Assembly: GCA_013041925.1 (NCBI GenBank)
Contig: JABDRB010000033.1
Span: forward strand, 1-38,147
Source of the DNA: Akkermansiaceae bacterium
Lineage (GTDB): Bacteria; Verrucomicrobiota; Verrucomicrobiia; Verrucomicrobiales; Akkermansiaceae
Reading direction: 5' to 3'
DNA: 38,147 nt
Shown here: positions 1-6,675 of the stretch, in pieces
Layout: each line of letters starts with the position of its first letter
How positions within the stretch are numbered: the first letter of the stretch is position 1
Translations under genes and position numbers: made by a program
The notes under the pieces: model-generated
Database searches by the model: none
What the model was told of the DNA's origin: nothing
What the model saw: only the letters and a program-made list of their open reading frames with translations

Positions 1-29
1 CCCCCCCCCCCCCCCCCCCCCCCCCCCCC
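1..29. repeat. 29-nt poly-C homopolymer at window edge
   Basis: The first 29 bases are all C. Nothing comparable occurs elsewhere in the window. A homopolymer this long exactly at the sequence edge is more likely a contig-end or base-calling artefact than biology, but a genuine C tract cannot be excluded from sequence alone. Confidence 0.9.
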
Positions 30-214
30 AGCCAAGTGGCTCTGACTCAGTGCCCTGAGTATCGGCTGCGGTGTTCATAGGATTGCTGCACCCTAGGAGA
101 TGGGGTATTGGGGTGTCAATCCGGTAAAAATGCGGGTGGGTGTGCGTAATTGGCGGGTATCGGGTGATGCGGGCTTGCGCTGGCGCGTATTTCCCCTTTG
201 ATACGGGTGTGGAG

Positions 215-1519
215 ATGTCCGGGAGTCATACAGATGAGCATTTAGCGAGCTATTCGGTTCCTGTGGCTGAGCCGCTCGAATTATCGATGACGCCTGTGGA
301 GGTGGCTGAGGGGCTGCGGCATTTACCGGGGATGGTATTTTTTGACACATCGGGGAATCTGCCATCGCGCAGTCATGCTCCGGTTTCCATTATTGCGGCG
401 CGGCCGGTCAGGGTGATGCGTGGCGATATGGGTGATGAGGGTGATGTGGAGGCATTGCGTGAGGAAATCAGCCGGTGGCAGGTGCATTTACCTTCTCTCG
501 GTTTTCCCGTCGGGGGTGCCTGTGGTTGGGTGGATTATGAGGGCGACTATTGTTTTGGCCTTTACCCAGAAATGTTAATTTACCAGCACGACCGCAAGCG
601 ATGGTGGCAGTGTGGAAATTTGGTGGAGGAAATCAGGGGAGAGGGGGCGAGCGATGACGGCCCTGAAATGCTTGAATTGTCGGCGTCGATGACGCGGGAT
701 GCTTATGAATCGGGGGTTCGGCGCATTCATGAATACATTGCTGCGGGGGACATTTATCAGGTGAATCTCACCCAGCGATTTTCTGCCGAAATGGTGGGGG
801 GGTCGTTGTTTCCTCTTTATCGTCATTTGCGGGATGGGGCGCCGGCACCGCTGGCGGTTTGGATGGAGTTGGAGGGGCGTGAGATCCTTTCGTCCTCGCC
901 GGAGACCTTTTTGCGGATGAGTGGACGGGGGGTCGAGACTCGGCCGATCAAGGGGACGCGTCCTCGCTACGACGATGAGGGGGCGGACCGGGAGTCTGCG
1001 AAGGATTTATTAGGATCAGAAAAGGAGAATGCGGAGTTGATTATGATTACGGACCTTGAACGTAATGATCTGGGCAAGGTCTGCGAGTTTGGCAGTGTGC
1101 GTGTGGCCGACATGCTGGCGCTGGAGAAGCTTGAGCACGTGTATCATTTGGTATCAACGGTGACGGGAACACTGCGAGACGGAGTGGATCATCTTGAGGC
1201 ACTCAGCGCCTGTTTCCCGGGCGGGAGTATTACTGGGGCACCTAAAATGCGAGCCATGGAGATTATTCGCGAGTTGGAGCCTGTGCCGCGAGGGCTCTAC
1301 ACGGGGGCGATGGGATACATTGGATTTAATGGTGAGAGTCAGTTTAATATCCCGATCCGGACGCTGACGAGAGAGCATGGTCTTTTGCAGTATCATGTGG
1401 GTGCAGGGATTGTGGCGGACTCCGATCCTTCCGCTGAGTATCAGGAGACGCTGGATAAGGCGAAGGGGATACGGCTTGCCATTGAGCGCTATCAACATGA
1501 CATCCATGAGCGTGGATGA
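215..1519 (+). CDS. pabB: Aminodeoxychorismate synthase component I
   Basis: Chorismate-binding enzyme of about 434 residues that makes 4-amino-4-deoxychorismate from chorismate and ammonia for folate synthesis, with a glutaminase partner (PabA/TrpG) not in this window. The C-terminal half carries the family motifs PIKGTRPR, ITDLERNDLG and GSITGAPKMRAMEII. The lysine of PIKGTRPR (codon 950-952) is the PabB-type residue; anthranilate synthase TrpE usually has alanine there, so PabB is favoured. I chose ATG 215 (MSGSHTDE) because the N-terminal beta-strand region PLELSM begins soon after it. The same frame is open back to a GTG at 140, but the extra 25 residues do not look like the family. It ends in TGA (1517-1519), which shows that TGA works as a normal stop in this genome. 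The short N-terminal domain and lack of a fused amidotransferase are usual for stand-alone PabB. Confidence 0.9.
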   Translation: MSGSHTDEHLASYSVPVAEPLELSMTPVEVAEGLRHLPGMVFFDTSGNLPSRSHAPVSIIAARPVRVMRGDMGDEGDVEALREEISRWQVHLPSLGFPVGGACGWVDYEGDYCFGLYPEMLIYQHDRKRWWQCGNLVEEIRGEGASDDGPEMLELSASMTRDAYESGVRRIHEYIAAGDIYQVNLTQRFSAEMVGGSLFPLYRHLRDGAPAPLAVWMELEGREILSSSPETFLRMSGRGVETRPIKGTRPRYDDEGADRESAKDLLGSEKENAELIMITDLERNDLGKVCEFGSVRVADMLALEKLEHVYHLVSTVTGTLRDGVDHLEALSACFPGGSITGAPKMRAMEIIRELEPVPRGLYTGAMGYIGFNGESQFNIPIRTLTREHGLLQYHVGAGIVADSDPSAEYQETLDKAKGIRLAIERYQHDIHERG

Positions 1520-1614
1520 GCATCCTTGGACTGACGAGAAACTTACCTATTGACGTCTGTTTCTCACCTTTTAGGTTGGTGAATCACTGACTGCCCTAAG
1601 CACTCACTTTTTTT

Positions 1615-1815
1615 ATGAAAACGATCCGCCTTCTATCCGCCGCTTTTTTCCTTAGCCTTTTATCCTCCTGTGGATTGATCCAGAGTGTTCTCAAGATTCC
1701 AGTCGGCGTCCTTAAAACGGTGGGCCGTACGGTGGGTGTCAGTCAACTCACGCATGATGCTCCCGAGCCTGTGGTCTCTGAGGCAGAGGACGATGAGGTT
1801 GCCGCGGAAGAGTAA
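1615..1815 (+). CDS. Small lipoprotein, 66 aa
   Basis: A lipoprotein precursor of 66 residues. It has basic MKTIR, a hydrophobic stretch and a lipobox ending at LLSSC (Cys19), so the mature form should be lipid-anchored. The mature part holds a hydrophobic-basic stretch followed by an acidic tail rich in Glu and Asp. It belongs to no family I recognise. It lies 95 nt downstream of pabB and converges on a sulfatase gene, with only 8 nt between the two stops. Small lipoproteins of this kind are common in Verrucomicrobia. The function is unknown; the gene call rests on the ATG, the good signal peptide and the lack of an alternative reading frame. Confidence 0.7.
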   Translation: MKTIRLLSAAFFLSLLSSCGLIQSVLKIPVGVLKTVGRTVGVSQLTHDAPEPVVSEAEDDEVAAEE

Positions 1816-1823
1816 GAGGCGGA

Positions 1824-3224
1824 TCACCTGAGCTCCAGACGTTTTTTGCGCAGCATTTCGAGCATGGATTGGACACGTGTTGGGTTTTCTGCGGCGCGGT
1901 TTATCCGTTCGCCGATATCTTGCTCGACGTTGAAGAGGAGTGGATGTTCCTCGCTGGCATTGAAGCCGTAATTTTTTCCGGTTTGGGATGGGATGGCGAC
2001 CATGAGTTTCCACGGGCCCTTGCGCACAGCGATGATGATATTTTTTGCATGGCTGTAATAGAACTCAAATTCAAGGGGTTTCGGGTTTGGATGATTGGGG
2101 AGGATGAGCGAGCGAATGTCACGACCGTCCAATATCGATGGGTCGGGGGATTGGGCACCTGTGAGGGCAAAAACGGTGGGCAGCACATCCAGGGTGCTGA
2201 CGGGGGTGAGTTCACGTTTTGCGTGGATGGTGCCTGGCCAGTAGAAGATCCCGGGCGTGCGATGGCCTCCTTCCCAGCATGACCCTTTGCCGTCGCGGAA
2301 TGGCAGGGCGTAGCCAACGTGCATGCGGGCTTCACCGTATTTACTTTTTGGGGTATCACGAAATCTGACCCATGGGCCGTTGTCGGAGGAAAAAATCACC
2401 AGGGTGTTGTGTTCAATCTGAGCTTCTTTGATGGCGGTGAGGATTTGCCCTACGGAGTCGTCTATTTCTGCCATGACGTCGCCGAGCAGGCCACGGCGGG
2501 ATTTCCCTTGATAGGCGTCGCTGACAAAGAGGCCGAGGTGGGGTTGGTTATGGGCCACATAGGCAAAGAACGGCCTGTGTTTATTTTTTTGGATGAATGC
2601 GATCGCGGCCTGGGTATAGCGACCGGTGAGTGAAGTGGATGCGGCCACATCGGACGGAAGGTTTTTGGCAACCTCCGAATAGCCGGCGATGGGATTGTTG
2701 CCGGTGGGGTCGGATTGGAGCAGCTTGGCTTGGCTGTAATCGTGGGAGACATTGGTGCCGATCCATGAATCGAAGCCATGGGCGACGGGTAAGGCATCGG
2801 GTGACATGTTGTTGCTTGGGTTGGGGTTACCTAGGTGCCATTTGCCAAACATGCCTGTGGCGTAGCCGCGTGATTTTAGCCCGTCGGCGAGGGTTGTTTC
2901 ATTTTTATTGAGGTGGGGTTTGGCGCTTGGTCCGATCACCCACTTACCAAATCCCGAGTGGGCTGGATAGCGGCCGGTCATCAGCGAGAACCTTGATGCG
3001 CTACACGCCGGTGAGGTGACATAAAATTGGGTGAAATGAATGCCCTTGTGCGCGAGTCGGTCAATGTGGGGCGTTTCAATCACGGGGTTCCCATTGTGGG
3101 AATAGTCGCCAAAGCCGCTATCATCGAGGTAGATCAAGACGATGTTTGGTCGGTCGGCGGCAGGCCTCGCGATGAGGGATGTGGCTGATACGAGTGCAAG
3201 AATGATCGCCCAACAAGGATTCAT
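1824..3224 (-). CDS. Secreted sulfatase (formylglycine-dependent, arylsulfatase family)
   Basis: Sulfatase of 466 residues that should hydrolyse a sulfate ester, probably on a polysaccharide or small organic sulfate in the periplasm or outside the cell. A signal peptide ends near residue 20-23. The first metal-binding strand is NIVLIYLDDSGFGD (Asp34, Asp35). The formylglycine site is CSASRFSLMTGRY with Cys74, so maturation needs a formylglycine-generating or anSME-type enzyme, not seen here. FGKWHLG and SSDNGPW supply the expected Lys/His and Asp/Asn active-site residues. Alanine replaces the commoner proline in the CxPSR core, which the family tolerates. The length is normal. The substrate cannot be told from the sequence. 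It is divergent from the NlpC/P60 gene at 3308 and is not adjacent to the second sulfatase of this window at 29187. Confidence 0.92.
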   Translation of the reverse strand: MNPCWAIILALVSATSLIARPAADRPNIVLIYLDDSGFGDYSHNGNPVIETPHIDRLAHKGIHFTQFYVTSPACSASRFSLMTGRYPAHSGFGKWVIGPSAKPHLNKNETTLADGLKSRGYATGMFGKWHLGNPNPSNNMSPDALPVAHGFDSWIGTNVSHDYSQAKLLQSDPTGNNPIAGYSEVAKNLPSDVAASTSLTGRYTQAAIAFIQKNKHRPFFAYVAHNQPHLGLFVSDAYQGKSRRGLLGDVMAEIDDSVGQILTAIKEAQIEHNTLVIFSSDNGPWVRFRDTPKSKYGEARMHVGYALPFRDGKGSCWEGGHRTPGIFYWPGTIHAKRELTPVSTLDVLPTVFALTGAQSPDPSILDGRDIRSLILPNHPNPKPLEFEFYYSHAKNIIIAVRKGPWKLMVAIPSQTGKNYGFNASEEHPLLFNVEQDIGERINRAAENPTRVQSMLEMLRKKRLELR

Positions 3225-3307
3225 AGCCGAGATATAGGGGGGTGAGGCTGGGAGGCAATCAGATTTTCCCGTTTGATTGAGTCGGTCACCTGTGGTTGAC
3301 TTGCACC

Positions 3308-3835
3308 ATGAAATTATATGGTCTCACCCTGCTCGGCACCTGCATGGCCGTGCTCGCCTTAAGTTCCTGCTCGTCTCAACTGAAGGTAAAGGAACGTTAT
3401 TTGGTGCATCAGTTTGATTATGGAAAAACCGCCTACATCGGACCAGAGGGTAAGGCGACGGCACCGCCGCGGGCGCCGCGCCGTGTTAAACGTATGATTG
3501 CTGCGGCGAACTCGCTGACCGATAAACCCTACCGCTACGGTGGTGGTCACCGGAGCTTCTCTGATACGGGTTATGACTGCTCGGGCGCGACCTCCTATGT
3601 GCTTCATGCTGGCGGGGTATTGCGCAGACCGCTTGTTTCTCAGAATTTTTTTGATTACGGGAAAAAAGGATACGGTGACTGGGTGACGGTCTACGTGCGT
3701 AAGGGTCATGTGTTTCTGGTGATTGCTGGATTGCGCTTTGATACGGGTGGCACGTGGAATTCCACGGGGCCGAGGTGGAAACCTCAGCGCCGAGGCACCA
3801 AGGGTTACTACGTCCGCCACCCGCGCGGGCTGTAG
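3308..3835 (+). CDS. NlpC/P60-like cell-wall peptidase lipoprotein
   Basis: Lipoprotein of 175 residues with an NlpC/P60-like papain-fold domain, probably cleaving peptidoglycan stem peptides in the periplasm. The signal peptide ends in a lipobox at LALSSC (Cys21). The catalytic region is YDCSGATSYVLH (nucleophile Cys91), followed by KGHVFLVIAG with His134 as the likely base. YRYGGGH before the Cys is typical of the family. I start at ATG 3308, which gives MKLYGLTLLG; an in-frame TTG at 3296 would add MTCT and is unlikely. A weakly conserved basic linker separates the lipid anchor from the domain. It diverges from the sulfatase at 3224 and lies upstream of miaB, with a gap of about 150 nt. 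The substrate bond is inferred from the family. Confidence 0.83.
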   Translation: MKLYGLTLLGTCMAVLALSSCSSQLKVKERYLVHQFDYGKTAYIGPEGKATAPPRAPRRVKRMIAAANSLTDKPYRYGGGHRSFSDTGYDCSGATSYVLHAGGVLRRPLVSQNFFDYGKKGYGDWVTVYVRKGHVFLVIAGLRFDTGGTWNSTGPRWKPQRRGTKGYYVRHPRGL

Positions 3836-3923
3836 TCGATGCCGGCTTGTTTTTTTTCTGCGTGTTGCGGCATGATTGAGGGATTGCAATTTGGGGGATT
3901 GCGGCTATACCTCCGCGCCCAGT

Positions 3924-3947
3924 GTGCACCTAGTTTGGTGTGTGCAC
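3924..3947 (+). promoter_or_regulatory. Hairpin from repeated GTGCAC in the miaB leader
   Basis: GTGCAC occurs at 3924-3929 and again at 3942-3947. Each copy is palindromic, and together they can pair into a 6-bp stem with an optional seventh C-G pair across a bulge. It sits 37 nt before the miaB start. There is no U tract, so it is a poor terminator candidate. It may be an operator or leader hairpin, or chance. Confidence 0.25.
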
Positions 3948-3984
3948 GACATACAGATGACATAAAACTGAACGTTTGAGAGCC

Positions 3985-5367
3985 ATGCCTAAGGTATTTA
4001 TCAAGACATATGGATGACAGATGAACGAACGTGATTCTGAGCAGGTTGCTCGGATGTTTGTTGAGGGTGGTTATACCGTAACGACCAATGAAAGGGACGC
4101 TGATGCGATTCTTGTCAATACCTGTAGTGTCCGTGATCAGGCGGAGCAGAAGGCGTTGGGGAAGATGGGGATCATGGGGAAATACCGTGAGCAAAACCCA
4201 CATATTGTCTATGGCTACATGGGGTGTATGGCGCAGAGCCGGGGCAAGCAGCTGTTTAAAAACATCCCGCACCTCGATGTGGTGGTGGGCACGCAGAAAT
4301 ACCACAAGGTGTTTGAATACGTGGATAATATCCTGCGCAGGCGACTGGAAAAAAGGATGGATCATCCCGCGCTGTCGCTGAACCTTCATGGTGAGAGCGT
4401 CTGTGATACGGAAGAGGAAAAAGGGAGCCAAAATACGATCCGCGACCATGTTGCTCAGGAGAATCAAACGTCGGCCTTTGTATCCATCATGCAGGGGTGT
4501 AACATGCGTTGTTCGTTTTGTATTGTCCCCGATACCCGCGGAGCCGAGCGCGGCCGGCCTATTGCCGATATCGTCCAAGAAGTCGAGGGGCTCGTCGCGA
4601 AGGGGGTGAAGGAAGTCACCTTGCTGGGTCAGATCGTTAACCTCTACGGTCGGACTGAGTTTCCTCAAGTCGATGGCAAGTCGCCCTTTGTGCAGCTGCT
4701 TGAGGCGGTGCATGAGGTGGACGGGTTGAATCGGATCCGTTTCATCTCGCCGCACCCGATCGGATACCGTGCTGACTTGGTAAAAGCCTTCACCTACCTG
4801 CCGAAGTTATGCAGTCACATTCATTTTCCGATGCAGAGTGGCAGCGACTCGATTTTGCGTCAGATGCGCCGACCGTATAAACACGCGAAGTTTGTCGAGA
4901 TATGTCAAAACATGAAAGCGGCGCGTCCTGACCTTGCGATCACGACCGACATCATTGTCGGGTTTCCGGGTGAGACGGAAGAGGATTTTCAAGCGACCGT
5001 GGACACGGTGCGCGAGCTTGATTTTGATAATGCCTTTATCTTCCGCTACTCGAAACGCCGGAACACGCCCGCTGCCGAGATGGATGGGCAGCTGCCGGAG
5101 CGGGTGAAGGAAGAAAGAAACCAAATCTTACTCAAGGTGGTGAACGAACTCGCGGTGGCTAAAAATGCTCGCCTTGTCGGCACCCGCCAGCAGGTGTTAT
5201 GCACGGGGCCGTCGAGGACAAACCGAGATCGGCTGATGGGGCGCACCAGCCAGAATAAGATTGTTATTTTTGATGGTGATGCCGAGCGCATGACGGGCCA
5301 AATTTTTGATGTCCTGATTGAGGACACGACGGGCTTCTCGCTCTACGGCACGGCCGAGCTGAAATAA
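3985..5367 (+). CDS. miaB: tRNA (ms2i6A37) methylthiotransferase MiaB, probable selenoprotein with in-frame TGA at 4015
   Basis: Radical-SAM enzyme that adds a methylthio group to i6A37 of tRNAs reading UNN codons. From ATG 3985 the frame reads MPKVFIKTYG, TGA, then QMNERDSEQ and on for 448 codons, 460 residues in all if the TGA is decoded. MiaB proteins have YGCQMN here, so the TGA replaces the first cysteine ligand (position 11) of the auxiliary cluster. The other two ligands are present as NTCSVR (Cys47) and GYMGCMAQ (Cys81). The radical-SAM triad is GCNMRCSFC (Cys172, Cys176, Cys179), and a TRAM domain ends the protein. Starting at ATG 4021, as a standard caller would, loses the ligand and the first beta strand. 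A SECIS-like hairpin follows the TGA. Se insertion is inferred; a sequencing error (TGT or TGC to TGA) or a damaged gene is the alternative. The next gene starts 40 nt downstream. Confidence 0.85.
4015..4017 (+). other. In-frame TGA, probable selenocysteine codon
   Basis: This codon lies in frame between ATG 3985 and the long miaB frame, at the position of the invariant cysteine of the MiaB motif YGCQMN. TGA terminates several other genes here (for example 1517-1519 and 37494-37496), so a genome-wide code change is unlikely and decoding would have to be local. The flanking sequence is conserved-looking MiaB on both sides, which argues against random decay. Confidence 0.78.
4036..4054 (+). promoter_or_regulatory. 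SECIS-like stem-loop downstream of the miaB TGA
   Basis: UCUGAGC (4036-4042) pairs with GCUCGGA (4048-4054) as a continuous 7-bp stem including one U-G pair, closing the loop AGGUU (4043-4047). The loop begins 25 nt after the TGA; known bacterial SECIS elements place the apical loop roughly 16-37 nt after UGA and carry a G in the first loop positions. The tip GCAGGUUGC resembles that of E. coli fdhF (GCAGGUCUGC). The stem also encodes conserved MiaB residues (DSEQVAR), so part of the match could come from coding constraint. Confidence 0.65.
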
Positions 5368-5407
5368 GCCTTTTCACCTTACGATTTACCCATAACATCC
5401 CAGCGCA

Positions 5408-5998
5408 ATGCATCCTTACGAAAAAATCCCTCTGAACGTGGCTGGTTACGTCCTTGCGGCATGGTTGATTGGCCTGCATCTCTGGATGTTGCGTAAGCCC
5501 GATGAGAGTAAGGCATTTTTGCAGAAATTACCACGAAATCGGGCGTTGGCACCATGGTTGATGGGTGTCGGTATGCTCTGGTTCTGGCTTCTGGTGGCAC
5601 CTGACCGGCTCGGGTTTCTCAGTAAGCTGCAGATGGACCTTGGCGAGTTTAACCGAGCCAAAAATATCATGCGTATCCTTGTGCCCATCGCGGCCGTCGG
5701 GATGATTATGCATGTCAAAGAATTTTTGGCAGTGAGGGCGATGGGTCTGCTTGCCTTGATGGCTGCGGCCCCCTTGCTCTACGCCGCCTACCTGGAGCCG
5801 CAGGCGAGTCGATTGCTGGTTCCGCTTTTTGCCTATGTGATGATTTTCAAAGGCCTGTTCTGGGTGGGTATGCCCTACCTGATGCGTGATACCATTACCT
5901 GGGTGACACAAACCGACCGGCGATACCGTGCTGCTGCGTTTGGCGGATTGGCTTATGGGGTTGCGGTGTTGGTGTGTGCGATTTTTAGCTGGGGGTAA
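5408..5998 (+). CDS. Integral membrane protein of unknown function, 196 aa
   Basis: A hydrophobic protein of 196 residues with about five or six predicted membrane segments: VAGYVLAAWLIGLHLWML near the N-terminus, a WLMGVGMLWFWLLVA segment, ILVPIAAVGMIM, a pair around LLALMAAAPLLY and LLVPLFAYVMIF, and a C-terminal segment ending in AIFSWG. It has no motif I recognise, and no clear charged or His/Cys signature. It begins 40 nt after miaB on the same strand and is likely cotranscribed, although nothing links the functions. It converges on the LysM gene. The start ATG 5408 gives a sensible cytoplasmic N-terminus. Confidence 0.75.
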   Translation: MHPYEKIPLNVAGYVLAAWLIGLHLWMLRKPDESKAFLQKLPRNRALAPWLMGVGMLWFWLLVAPDRLGFLSKLQMDLGEFNRAKNIMRILVPIAAVGMIMHVKEFLAVRAMGLLALMAAAPLLYAAYLEPQASRLLVPLFAYVMIFKGLFWVGMPYLMRDTITWVTQTDRRYRAAAFGGLAYGVAVLVCAIFSWG

Positions 5999-6034
5999 TA
6001 GATTGAGTGTTCAGTCACGGATCGAGGCGGCTAT

Positions 6035-6601
6035 TTAATACCGAGGGATTAAGAGTCGGCGGCCAATCTTTAGATTGGTGCCTTTGAGCCCGTTGGCGCG
6101 TTGGATGGCGGTGACCGAGGTTTTGTATTTACGAGAAATACCCCAGAGCGTGTCGCCTTGTTTGACGGTGTGCCGGACCGGAGGTTTGCGCTTGGGTTTG
6201 ATTTTAACGGTGGGGCGTGGTTGTGGGCGCGGGGTTGCCTGAGCTCTGGGTTGAGGTGTCAGTGTGGTGGATCCTCCGACGGGTGGGTAGGAACGGGGAC
6301 CGCTAGGACGTAGGGCCGGGCGTGGCGTCGGCGTGGTATGAGATGCGATGAGAGGTGGGGTTGAGCTTGAGGCGATTGTCCCGCTGGTCGTGCTTTTGCG
6401 CCACCAGACCCCCTTGCTTTGATCGTTGGCCCAGCGCTCGACATAGTTGCCGTGGCTATCGAAGGGGCCGACACCTGGGTTGTAGCCACGAGTGCTCCTG
6501 TTTTCAGCTACGGATCCACCGCCGCCCCCGCTGCCACAGCTTGCGAGGAACGGGCTGGATAATGCCAATAGGGCAAAAATAGCTAATGGTCGGCCTCTCA
6601 T
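6035..6601 (-). CDS. LysM-domain lipoprotein
   Basis: Lipoprotein of 188 residues. The signal peptide ends in a lipobox at FLASC, followed by a glycine-rich spacer. The middle (about residues 60-140) is low-complexity and rich in Pro, Thr, Ser and Arg, probably a wall-spanning linker. The C-terminus (about 143-188) is one LysM domain with VRHTVKQGDTLWGISRKYK and IGRRLLIPRY, which binds peptidoglycan or chitin-like glycans. No catalytic domain is present. It is the last gene of a minus-strand run after lptF/G and sulP, 74 nt from sulP, so it may share their transcript. A role in envelope anchoring is inferred from the domain only. Confidence 0.87.
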   Translation of the reverse strand: MRGRPLAIFALLALSSPFLASCGSGGGGGSVAENRSTRGYNPGVGPFDSHGNYVERWANDQSKGVWWRKSTTSGTIASSSTPPLIASHTTPTPRPALRPSGPRSYPPVGGSTTLTPQPRAQATPRPQPRPTVKIKPKRKPPVRHTVKQGDTLWGISRKYKTSVTAIQRANGLKGTNLKIGRRLLIPRY

Positions 6602-6675
6602 AACGGCAGTATGCGAGAGCCGCTCGAAGATTCAAGAAGGAAGCAGGGAAGATCTGGCCAAGACGGCGCGAAACC

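Noticed and set aside
3808-4755. A 315-codon open frame on the minus strand opposite miaB
   Set aside because: It is the shadow of miaB on the other strand, with no recognisable domain; the plus-strand frame has full family motifs.
4021-5367. miaB starting at ATG 4021 as a complete ordinary gene
   Set aside because: This start omits the first beta strand and the first cluster ligand that every MiaB has. The upstream frame MPKVFIKTYG matches the family exactly, so the gene begins at 3985 and crosses a TGA.
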